A stretch of DNA of 6,767 nucleotides from CBDTTM01 sp965363355. GTDB taxonomy: Bacteria > Bacillota > Negativicutes > Selenomonadales > Selenomonadaceae. A program made the position numbers and the translations under genes. The notes under the pieces were generated by a model. That model did no database searches. It had not been told where the DNA came from and saw nothing but the letters and a program-made list of their open reading frames with translations. The stretch covers positions 1 to 6,767 of the forward strand of contig CBDTTM010000137.1 of assembly GCA_965363355.1 (NCBI GenBank). Direction: 5' to 3'. This document shows, piece by piece, positions 1-5,750 of this stretch (positions are counted from its first letter, which is position 1; each line of letters starts with the position of its first letter).

Positions 1-43
1 ACTTGCAAGCTCGCAGCCCTCCTGCAGCCTCGATTTTATCCAT
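1..43 (-). CDS. 5' end of a divergent gene, product unknown (cut by window edge)
   Basis: An ATG at 43-41 on the minus strand is preceded by a good ribosome binding site, AGAGGTG at 55-49, five bases upstream. The frame stays open to the window edge and gives 14 residues, MDKIEAAGGLRACK. This is too short to assign a family and I do not recognise it. Support comes from the start signal and from the position opposite the AraC-family gene, with an AT-rich spacer carrying a palindrome and a possible minus-strand promoter. Divergent pairs of this kind often place a regulator beside its target, but nothing here proves that the AraC protein controls this gene. Confidence 0.5.
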   Translation of the reverse strand, partial: MDKIEAAGGLRACK

Positions 44-71
44 AAAGACACCTCTTTCATTCCAAGCATAA

Positions 72-86
72 ATTTGTACTACAAAT
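72..86. promoter_or_regulatory. Perfect 15-base palindrome, probable operator (FadR/GntR-type)
   Basis: ATTTGTA and TACAAAT form perfect 7-base arms around one central base. The core TTGTACTACAA (74-84) fits TNGTNNNACNA, the consensus known for the FadR subfamily of GntR regulators. It lies between the divergent starts and just downstream of a possible minus-strand -10 at 96-91, so a bound protein would block the leftward gene. No GntR gene is visible in the window; the cognate regulator could lie to the left. The symmetry is directly seen; the regulator family is inference. Confidence 0.45.
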
Positions 87-90
87 AAGG

Positions 91-119
91 AGTATATTAT
101 TATCTTACTGCTAAATGAA
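91..119 (-). promoter_or_regulatory. Possible promoter for the leftward gene
   Basis: On the minus strand TATACT (96-91) is a good -10. With a 17-base spacer it pairs with a weak -35, TTCATT (119-114). Transcription would begin near 84-85, inside the 72-86 palindrome, which suits repression by a protein bound there. The -35 is poor, so this is tentative. Confidence 0.25.
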
Positions 120-148
120 TTGAATTTCATGGATATTCTTGTTATAAT
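120..148 (+). promoter_or_regulatory. Sigma-A promoter of the AraC-family gene
   Basis: TTGAAT (120-125) and a perfect TATAAT (143-148) are separated by exactly 17 bases. The start codon follows about 28 bases after the -10, giving a short leader with the ribosome binding site at 165-170. The promoter does not overlap the palindrome at 72-86, which lies about 35 bases upstream of the -35. Confidence 0.7.
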
Positions 149-176
149 ATAGCACAATATTGACGAGGTGATTTTC

Positions 177-1034
177 ATGAATGTTTTACCAAAAAACAGT
201 CGCTGCCATATTTCCAATACGGCATTCCCTATTGATATCCACCGAAGCGAGCATACGAAAAAAGGAAGCGTCATCCCAGCTCACTGGCATGAAAACTTTG
301 AACTATTATATTTTGAAACAGGGCAAGCTATTGTTAACTGCAACGCCAAACCTTTATCCGTAAAAGCCGGCGACTTGATTATCATAAACAGCAACGACTT
401 GCATTCTTGTGACAATTGTTCAAAAAAGCTCATCTATTACGTGATTGAATTCAATCTTTCTTTTCTCCACAGCAAAGAAATCGATCTTTGCCAAACAAAA
501 TACATGATTCCTTTACTACAAAACAGAATCCTTTTTCAAAACCATCCTATCCCCCAAAGCAGCCTTCTTGCCGAAATAAAAAAACTCATTTTGGAATCTA
601 CAACAAAAGAGATTGGCTATGAATTGTCGATAAAGTCCTGTGTATATCAAATCCTAGCTTTATTGCTCCGCAACCACACGAAACAAACCATAAGCCCTTC
701 AGCAAAAAAAAGGCAGCAACAAAACCTCGATCGTTTCAAGCCAATTCTAAGCCATCTTGACACGCACTATGTAGAAGAATTCACACTCACTGAGCTTGCC
801 GCCAAAGCCAATATGAGTACGAGCTATTTTTGCCGGATATTTAAAAACCTTACGGGAAAAACACCTTTTGAATACATCACGCAGCTTCGTTTACGTGAAG
901 CTGCCCGTTTGTTGACAGAAGGCCGCTTGAATATTACCGAAATCGCTTTACGCGTCGGATTTTCTGATAGCAATTACTTCAGCCGACAGTTTAAAAAATA
1001 CAAAAACTGCCCCCCTTCGCAAATGCTGCAATGA
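177..1034 (+). CDS. AraC-family transcriptional regulator with N-terminal cupin domain
   Basis: DNA-binding regulator of 285 residues. An N-terminal cupin-like sensor domain (about residues 30-80) contains the typical PAHWHENFELLY stretch and a later GDLIIINSNDLHS strand pair, the pattern of AraC proteins that bind a sugar or other small ligand. The C-terminal AraC/XylS domain (about 190-282) has two helix-turn-helix units; the second carries the hallmark ITEIALRVGFSDSNYFSRQFKK. I chose ATG at 177 because GAGGTG (165-170) sits six bases before it; a GTG at 168 in the same frame overlaps that binding site. Length is normal for the family. It is followed by a gene for a secreted protein and faces the partial gene at the left edge; either could be its target. 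The ligand cannot be told from sequence. A weak 6-bp hairpin (1034-1052) after the stop has no T-run. Confidence 0.93.
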   Translation: MNVLPKNSRCHISNTAFPIDIHRSEHTKKGSVIPAHWHENFELLYFETGQAIVNCNAKPLSVKAGDLIIINSNDLHSCDNCSKKLIYYVIEFNLSFLHSKEIDLCQTKYMIPLLQNRILFQNHPIPQSSLLAEIKKLILESTTKEIGYELSIKSCVYQILALLLRNHTKQTISPSAKKRQQQNLDRFKPILSHLDTHYVEEFTLTELAAKANMSTSYFCRIFKNLTGKTPFEYITQLRLREAARLLTEGRLNITEIALRVGFSDSNYFSRQFKKYKNCPPSQMLQ

Positions 1035-1111
1035 ACGATCATTCATATCGTTGAATTAAATATTTTGAATAAAAATTTCATAAACAGCTTGGTCGTACTT
1101 ATAAATTTTTC

Positions 1112-1140
1112 TTGCAGCTTCATAAGATTAAAGCTATAGT
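1112..1140 (+). promoter_or_regulatory. Probable promoter of the secreted-protein gene
   Basis: TTGCAG (1112-1117) and TATAGT (1135-1140) are 17 bases apart. The -10 matches five of six consensus bases, the -35 only three. It lies 37 bases before the chosen ATG, so the gene can be expressed independently of the upstream regulator gene. Confidence 0.45.
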
Positions 1141-1177
1141 TAAAAGATGGAAATACTACGAAAGGAGCTTTTTATCC

Positions 1178-1768
1178 ATGAAAAAAATATTGGTTTTTCT
1201 TTTCAGTTTGTTTATTCTTTTAGGTTATAACCACATTGTGTTGGCCGCCGATTCCCCCAAAATCGAGGGAAAGCCCTCCGCTTTCGTAGCAGGCCAGAAA
1301 AGCGGCTACTTTATCTGGCAAGATAAAGACGGGCTCCATCTTCGGACAACAACAGCAGGTGAGAAGCATATATTTTCCGGAAGCATTCATACCGATGGTA
1401 AATTCAAAGATGTTCTAGAAAGTTCACAGGATACAACAAATGATTTTACAATCGCGCCGGAACGCAATACCGTCGACTTTAAATTCACAACAGCTGGTAA
1501 TGTTGACAGCATTGATTTAAATGTCCACAGAGCCACATACGTGCGCTTCACTTTATCTACAGACAATGTAAATGCTGACCCTTCAACAATTTTTATCGGC
1601 AGCACAAATTGGCATCCCAACAATTTTAAATTCACGATCAGCCAGGATGATGATAGTTTGGAAATAGGCGATAACAACGCTGCCGTTGTTATCGTTGATA
1701 GACCATTTTGGGGTTGGAATGATTATTATGGTGGTTTTTATGGACCAAGACATTGGCATGATAGATAG
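1178..1768 (+). CDS. Secreted protein of unknown function
   Basis: I do not recognise a named family. The 196-residue product begins with a clear Sec signal peptide: a basic MKK start, a hydrophobic core of about 16 residues, and a VLAAD cleavage region, so the mature form starts near residue 24 or 25. No lipobox and no cysteine are present, so a soluble exported or wall/periplasmic protein is likely. The mature part looks beta-rich (GYFIWQDKDGLHLRTT, then HIFSGSIHTDGKF, TVDFKFTTAG and YVRFTLSTDN), suggesting a beta-sandwich, possibly a binding domain. The C-terminus is unusual: a Trp/Tyr/Gly/His tail from about residue 178, ending in RHWHDR. ATG at 1178 is chosen over one 66 bases upstream because AAAGGAG (1161-1167) precedes it and the signal peptide starts there. 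It is the last plus-strand gene before a strong terminator. Confidence 0.8.
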   Translation: MKKILVFLFSLFILLGYNHIVLAADSPKIEGKPSAFVAGQKSGYFIWQDKDGLHLRTTTAGEKHIFSGSIHTDGKFKDVLESSQDTTNDFTIAPERNTVDFKFTTAGNVDSIDLNVHRATYVRFTLSTDNVNADPSTIFIGSTNWHPNNFKFTISQDDDSLEIGDNNAAVVIVDRPFWGWNDYYGGFYGPRHWHDR

Positions 1769-1800
1769 AATCAAATAAAAAAGAATCGTTATGAACTGTG

Positions 1801-1856
1801 AACTGCCATCCAAAAGCTAGACCAAATAAGTCTGACTTTTAGATGGCAGTTTTTTA
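1801..1856 (+). terminator. Strong intrinsic terminator of the secreted-protein gene
   Basis: AACTGCCATC (1801-1810) pairs perfectly with GATGGCAGTT (1842-1851). After one mismatch the stem continues with AAAAG/CTTTT (1812-1816 with 1836-1840) and AGAC/GTCT (1819-1822 with 1830-1833), closing on a 7-base loop. A T-run follows (1850-1855). The stem is much longer than a usual terminator. Confidence 0.88.
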
Positions 1857-1940
1857 TGACTAAATAAACAACTACTAGTGTCAACAAAATGAATTCACCA
1901 CAACCCAAACGATTTATTTATGATTTAAAAATACTTAGAA

Positions 1941-1981
1941 TAGAACTTAAATGATGCTCAAAAAGCATCATTTAAGTTCTA
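1941..1981 (-). terminator. Hairpin at the end of the DUF362 gene, probable terminator
   Basis: A perfect 17-bp stem (1941-1957 with 1965-1981) closes on a 7-base loop. It includes the final coding codons and the TGA stop (1970-1968) of the minus-strand gene. On that strand it is followed by TTCTAAGTATTTT, a poor T-tract, so it may terminate weakly or mainly protect the 3' end of the mRNA. It also separates two converging transcription units. Confidence 0.65.
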
Positions 1982-3074
1982 CTAAATCATAGGCTGTGCT
2001 GCCCATACCAATTTTCTCAGCATAGCTCAATTGCAAAGTTCCCGTCACATGCTCGCGTATTCCGTGGAATTTATCCGCACCACATGCATGGTTAGATGTC
2101 AAAAGTGAATTAGCAAAGCCCTCTTGTTGGTTGACCAAGTCATAGCTTGCTTGATCCAAAGCCACCGGATCCATTGATGCCAAAAAGCCGATATCGGGAA
2201 CAATCGGATAATCGCTCCAAGGAACACAGTCACAATCTGGAGTGATATTGATTAAAAAGTTGATATAACCAATTTTGCCTTGATGTGAAGATGCCAGTCC
2301 ATAAGCATACTCCACCATTCTTTCATGAAAGCCTGCCTGGTCAGTTTCCCAGTCCATTCCATTGGCTTTTACCGGACAAACCGTCAAGCACTCGCCGCAG
2401 CCAATACACTTATCTGCCAGCACATTTGCTTTCCTATCTGTCATTTCAATCGCTTTTTCCGGACAAACATGTACACACTTTTGACAGCCGATACAAAGTT
2501 TAGAAGCAACCGTTATTTTTAGTGCATGCTGTTCCTTTTTACCACTAGCCGGAGCACCTCCCATAGCCATATTTTTAATCGCCCCACCGAAACCAGCCAT
2601 TTCATGACCTTTAAAATGAGACAATACCAGCATACTATCCGCCTGAACTAAATCAGCCGCCAATTTGACTTTCGCAAAATGTTTTTGCTGTATGCTCACT
2701 TCTTTTATATTTTCACTATGCAGACCATCGGCAATGATCAGCGGCGCTCCAGTTGTCGAAAAATCAAAGCCATGTTCCAGTGCCGTAAGAATATGTTCTA
2801 CACTATTATGACGACTGCCCGAATAGAGCGTATTGGTATCGGTTAAAAAAGGCTTTGCCTGACATTCTTTTATCTTATCTACCATTTGCCGCACAAACAA
2901 CGGACTAATGAACCCATCACTGCCCCGTTCACCAAAAGTCATTTTGATTGCCGTCAAATCATTCTTATTCATAATTTCTGAAAAACCAGCTTTATCGAAG
3001 AGATTCTTTAACTTACTGACTTTATTGCTGCGATCTGTACGCGAACGCAAATTGGCAAAAAATACTTTACTCAA
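1968..3074 (-). CDS. DUF362 family protein with two [4Fe-4S] ferredoxin motifs
   Basis: Cytoplasmic iron-sulfur protein of 368 residues without a signal peptide. DUF362 sequence flanks an inserted bacterial-type 2x[4Fe-4S] ferredoxin domain: CIGCQKCVHVCP (Cys 194, 197, 200, 204) and CIGCGECLTVCP (Cys 223, 226, 229, 233). The family features include a conserved SHFKGHEMAGFGGAIKN segment (about 152-168) and, near the end, DIGFLASMDPVALDQASYDL. The biochemical role of the family is not settled; an electron-transfer function is inferred from the clusters. I chose TTG at 3074: GAGGTG (3087-3082) lies seven bases upstream, and the product then starts MSKVFFANLRS, as such proteins usually do. An in-frame ATG at 3089 overlaps that binding site and lacks its own. 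The gene starts 11 bases after the DUF4405 stop, so it is probably translated from the same mRNA and may be coupled to it. Confidence 0.9.
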   Translation of the reverse strand: MSKVFFANLRSRTDRSNKVSKLKNLFDKAGFSEIMNKNDLTAIKMTFGERGSDGFISPLFVRQMVDKIKECQAKPFLTDTNTLYSGSRHNSVEHILTALEHGFDFSTTGAPLIIADGLHSENIKEVSIQQKHFAKVKLAADLVQADSMLVLSHFKGHEMAGFGGAIKNMAMGGAPASGKKEQHALKITVASKLCIGCQKCVHVCPEKAIEMTDRKANVLADKCIGCGECLTVCPVKANGMDWETDQAGFHERMVEYAYGLASSHQGKIGYINFLINITPDCDCVPWSDYPIVPDIGFLASMDPVALDQASYDLVNQQEGFANSLLTSNHACGADKFHGIREHVTGTLQLSYAEKIGMGSTAYDLVELK

Positions 3075-3085
3075 AATAAAACACC

Positions 3086-3745
3086 TCATTTTTTTAATTT
3101 ATTCAATAAATTCAATGCATAACAGGTAAGACTCATGTAGAATCCCCAAAGTACCAAGTAATCCAAAAAGAATCGCATCGCACTTGGAATCTCATCTAAA
3201 ATAAAATTTTGCTCCATAAGAACCATTGACCCAATATGATACAAAAAGGATACATATAACCCATAAAGAAGCAAGCCGACCTTTAACACTGTCTCCATGG
3301 CTTGGTTTCTCTTATAAAGAAACATTCGATTCAACCATGAATTGAAACGAAAATACAAAGCTTTCCAATGAAAGCCCAAATGAATGCCGATAAAAATAAA
3401 ACACAAATACGAACTGCTGCGATGTATTTCATGCAGCCAAATCGTATTGCTTCCCCGCAAGGCAAGAAATGGCGTCAAAAACTGCGAAATGAAGAGTCCT
3501 GAAACCATCGAGACAAGAAAAGAACTCAACAATAAAAAATTCACGACATCTAGGAAAAAGCGATATAGATTTTGCCTGCCCTTAAAGATTCTTTGAAACC
3601 AGCTTCTGTTGATTCCATTATGGAAAAAGACTAGAAGGAACACCAAACCACCGACTATTTCATGTGGTCCGTTACTGGTAAAACGATAATTCATCAATAC
3701 TAAGAAAAGGCCCACCATGATAACGTTCAACACATTTCTTTTCAA
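3086..3745 (-). CDS. DUF4405 family membrane protein, cytochrome b-like
   Basis: Integral membrane protein of 219 residues with about five or six hydrophobic segments (roughly 5-22, 29-43, 65-92, 110-127, 152-175 and 188-212). It fits the DUF4405 family, which resembles haem-binding cytochrome b subunits. Histidines occur in or beside predicted helices: His28 (GPHEIVGG), His42 (FFHNGINRSW), His105 and His108 (WLHEIHRSS), His122 and His126 (GIHLGFHW); pairs among these are candidates for axial haem ligands. The start is TTG at 3745, with GAGAGG (3758-3753) seven bases upstream; an earlier in-frame TTG at 3760 lies before that site. The product then begins MKRNVLNVIM, a typical cytoplasmic end followed by the first helix. 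It sits between a Tat-exported Fe-S protein and a cytoplasmic Fe-S protein, so electron transfer across the membrane is a reasonable but unproven role. Confidence 0.8.
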   Translation of the reverse strand: MKRNVLNVIMVGLFLVLMNYRFTSNGPHEIVGGLVFLLVFFHNGINRSWFQRIFKGRQNLYRFFLDVVNFLLLSSFLVSMVSGLFISQFLTPFLALRGSNTIWLHEIHRSSSYLCFIFIGIHLGFHWKALYFRFNSWLNRMFLYKRNQAMETVLKVGLLLYGLYVSFLYHIGSMVLMEQNFILDEIPSAMRFFLDYLVLWGFYMSLTCYALNLLNKLKK

Positions 3746-3867
3746 AACATAGCCTCTCAAAAAAGCAGATTGTTCTCTTCAAGCTTTTGGCTTTCCTAAG
3801 AAAATCCGCTATTACTTTTTCTACTCATCCTCTTGAAATGATATCGGTAAATGTATCGACTTTCATT

Positions 3868-5100
3868 TTAACGACCAAAATACACTGAAATTTCTTGCAT
3901 CCGATCTTCAATATGGACATGGAACGAACATCGCGGCTCACATTCCCCGCACCTCGCGCAGTCACGGGCTGTACGGTTTAATTTCATATAGTGATCTTTT
4001 GCCAAATTGTCTCCTGATTTTGCCAAATCATAATATTTATTGATTGCAGCAATATCAAGGCCATAAGGACAAGGTTGACAATGATCACAGTAGATACAAA
4101 CCCCGTCCATATCTGCTTTACTTGCAGTAAAGACACCTGAATAATCCCGATCTTCCTTGCTCATTGTATAAAAAGACAGCGCCGCATCGATATCCGCAAT
4201 ATTTCGTACCCCCGGAATGCAAGAAACCACCGCCGGTCGATCCAGTGCATATTGAATACACTGCGAGACCGTCAAGGCCTTACCAAAAGGCGAATCGGCA
4301 TCTGACAAAAGGCGGCCCCCGCCATATGCTTTCATTACAGTGATTGCCGCGCCAGATTTTTGAGCTTCTTCATACAGATTTTTGCGATCGGCCGCTAATT
4401 TCAAAGTGCCATTTGCAGGAACAAAATCATAAGCGGGATTTAAGCTGAACATGAAAACATCGATGAGCCCTGTAGACAAAAATTGTTTGCTGATGTCTAC
4501 CGAATGAGAAGAAAAACCGATGTGGCGTATCGTCCCAGCTGCCTTCAGTTTTTGTGCATAGGCAAGCAAACCATTATCGATAACACTTTGATAATCTTCC
4601 ATCGTATCGACATAATGGATCATCCCAATATCGCTGTAATCCGTACCAAAACCTTTAAGTTGCTGCTCAAAGCCTGACTCCACTTGCTTCATATCACGTG
4701 TTCTCGTATAAGTGCCACTTGGGTAATGGACGCCTATATGCATTTGCGTGAGCATTTTATCACGGCGACCTTTAAGCCCCGCTGCCACTGCTTCTACTGG
4801 GCCAAAATTGGACATGACCGTATCCATAAGATTGACTCCCTTATCGGCTGCATAGGCAATCATCCGTTCAATGTTCTTTGCCGAAGACTCATGCAAAGCA
4901 CTGGCACCGATGGCAATCGTACTCACATTTTCTCCCGAATGCGGAATGGGTCTGTATTCAACCGAACCTTGAAATGAATTCGCTGCATCGCTATTTTCGG
5001 CTTCATCATTGCCCATGAAAGGCAATGAAAAATCACAGCCACCCACCATTAATCCAACGGCTCCAGCTCCAAGCCCATATAAAAATTCTCTGCGCTTCAT
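3868..5100 (-). CDS. Tat-exported aldo/keto reductase-fold lipoprotein with C-terminal 2x[4Fe-4S] domain
   Basis: A 410-residue protein. The N-terminus has a twin-arginine motif (KRREFL, residues 2-7), a Gly/Ala-rich core and a lipobox ending at Cys22 (MVGGC), so it is probably exported folded with its clusters and lipid-anchored outside the cytoplasmic membrane. The middle (about 55-315) is an aldo/keto reductase barrel, including IRHIGFSSHS and a CIPGVRNIADIDAAL segment like the cofactor-phosphate region. The C-terminus has CIYCDHCQPCP (Cys 335, 338, 341, 344) and CARCGECEPRC (381, 384, 387, 391), as in ferredoxin-tailed aldo/keto reductases. The catalytic Asp (Asp93) and His (His162) are recognisable, but the Tyr position reads Asn-Phe and no Lys is found near the usual place. 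ATG at 5100 has GGGAG nine bases upstream; the in-frame ATG at 5109 touches that site. It lies 58 bases after the MerR gene and is probably co-transcribed. Substrate unknown. Confidence 0.9.
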   Translation of the reverse strand: MKRREFLYGLGAGAVGLMVGGCDFSLPFMGNDEAENSDAANSFQGSVEYRPIPHSGENVSTIAIGASALHESSAKNIERMIAYAADKGVNLMDTVMSNFGPVEAVAAGLKGRRDKMLTQMHIGVHYPSGTYTRTRDMKQVESGFEQQLKGFGTDYSDIGMIHYVDTMEDYQSVIDNGLLAYAQKLKAAGTIRHIGFSSHSVDISKQFLSTGLIDVFMFSLNPAYDFVPANGTLKLAADRKNLYEEAQKSGAAITVMKAYGGGRLLSDADSPFGKALTVSQCIQYALDRPAVVSCIPGVRNIADIDAALSFYTMSKEDRDYSGVFTASKADMDGVCIYCDHCQPCPYGLDIAAINKYYDLAKSGDNLAKDHYMKLNRTARDCARCGECEPRCSFHVHIEDRMQEISVYFGR

Positions 5101-5158
5101 CTGATACATCTCCCATTAAAAGTCCTGAAACATCCTAAAAGACTTCGTGCCACAGGCT

Positions 5159-5536
5159 TTATTCCTTGATCAAGCTTTCCATTCCTGAACTGATTTCATC
5201 ATAATGTGCAATTTTACCATGAAGACGATCTCTTGTTTCTGTCATGCTTTGAATACGCTCTTCAAGCTTTGCACACTCTTCAATAAGGATTTTTTTACAC
5301 GCCCCATAATTTTCTGGCCCCTCCTGATAAAGGTTCACATATTCAATAAGCGCTTCTATCGGCAGCCCAGAGTTTCTCATACAACGAACAAATCCAATCC
5401 ACCCGCAGCTGCTATCGTCATAATCGCGAAACCCGCTGCTTTTACGCGGAACAGGCGGAATAAGACCTATTCGTTCATAATAACGCAACGTGTCTTGCGT
5501 TAATCCATACTTTTCACTGACCTCAGAAATTGTCAT
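5159..5536 (-). CDS. MerR-family regulator, AdhR/NmlR-like
   Basis: A 125-residue regulator that typically binds promoters with over-long spacers and activates by distorting DNA. The N-terminal winged helix-turn-helix (MTISEVSEKYGL, then TLRYYERIGLIPP and GFRDYD) is followed by a helix with Cys52 (FVRCMRNSGLPIEAL) and a C-terminal dimerisation coiled coil (about 81-120). In Bacillus subtilis AdhR, a close type of MerR protein controlling aldehyde defence genes, the single conserved Cys52 reacts with aldehydes; the equivalent residue is here. Three more cysteines (44, 80, 88) are present, so metal or disulfide sensing is also possible. ATG at 5536 follows AGGAGGTG (5548-5541); eight earlier in-frame codons lie on that site. 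It is the first gene of the operon and sits directly behind a 19-bp-spacer promoter, so autoregulation is likely. Confidence 0.92.
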   Translation of the reverse strand: MTISEVSEKYGLTQDTLRYYERIGLIPPVPRKSSGFRDYDDSSCGWIGFVRCMRNSGLPIEALIEYVNLYQEGPENYGACKKILIEECAKLEERIQSMTETRDRLHGKIAHYDEISSGMESLIKE

Positions 5537-5591
5537 AGCACACCTCCTAAATAAAGCCACTAATTAAAATTTTGCATATTTATTTCCCAAA

Positions 5592-5608
5592 TAGACTTTC
5601 TTAGTCTA
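5592..5608. repeat. Inverted repeat in the leader of the MerR operon
   Basis: TAGACT (5592-5597) and AGTCTA (5603-5608) are perfect 6-base arms around five bases. It lies about 15-30 bases downstream of the predicted start of transcription and 56 bases upstream of the MerR start codon. It may be an operator or a small leader hairpin; no T-run follows, so it is not a terminator. Confidence 0.35.
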
Positions 5609-5628
5609 AAGCACGAAGCTATTTCCTC

Positions 5629-5659
5629 ATCATACAATCTGTAGTTAACTCTAAGTCAA
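5629..5659 (-). promoter_or_regulatory. MerR-type promoter (19-bp spacer) of the regulator-redox operon
   Basis: On the minus strand TTGACT (5659-5654) and TATGAT (5634-5629) each match five of six consensus bases. They are 19 bases apart, which is too long for ordinary sigma-A use but standard for promoters activated by MerR proteins. The spacer contains the 8-base palindrome AGTTAACT (5644-5651), possibly the core of the operator; symmetry outside it is poor. Transcription would begin near 5622 and give a leader of roughly 85 bases before the MerR gene. Confidence 0.7.
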
Positions 5660-5688
5660 GCATTTTATACAAACATTTCCGCGAAATA

Positions 5689-5725
5689 AAAGGCAAGAAA
5701 TGACGCTTTGCCATCTCTTGCCTTT
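5689..5725 (-). terminator. Intrinsic terminator after the metQ-like gene
   Basis: AAAGGCAAGA (5689-5698) pairs perfectly with TCTTGCCTTT (5716-5725), with further pairing ATG/CAT (5700-5702 with 5712-5714). On the minus strand the stem runs into TTTTATTT. It begins 25 bases after the stop of the binding-protein gene and isolates the ABC operon from the MerR operon promoter. Confidence 0.85.
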
Positions 5726-5750
5726 AACATGATTCAATATTTTAAAAAAC

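Noticed and set aside
168..176. GTG at 168 as an earlier start of the AraC-family gene
   Set aside because: It overlaps the GAGGTG ribosome binding site that serves ATG at 177 with six-base spacing.
1034..1052. AACGAT/ATCGTT inverted repeat after the AraC gene as a terminator
   Set aside because: Six base pairs with a 7-base loop and no following T-run; too weak to call.
1387..1813. Minus-strand open frames opposite the secreted-protein gene
   Set aside because: They mirror a well-supported plus-strand gene with a signal peptide, have no good ribosome binding site, and show no recognisable protein features; one runs into the terminator hairpin.
3825..3866. 13-codon minus-strand open frame in the gap between the AKR and DUF4405 genes
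   Set aside because: No ribosome binding site and no conserved feature; such a short frame is expected by chance in AT-rich spacer. I saw no convincing promoter or terminator in this 122-base gap either.
4483..4977. Plus-strand open frames inside the aldo/keto reductase gene
   Set aside because: Antisense shadows of a gene with clear domains; no start signals.
5101..5158. Possible terminator between the MerR and AKR genes
   Set aside because: Only a 4-bp AGTC/GACT pairing with a long loop and no T-run; read-through is expected.
5204..5503. Plus-strand 99-codon frame opposite the MerR gene
   Set aside because: Antisense shadow; the minus-strand frame has a full MerR domain and a strong start.
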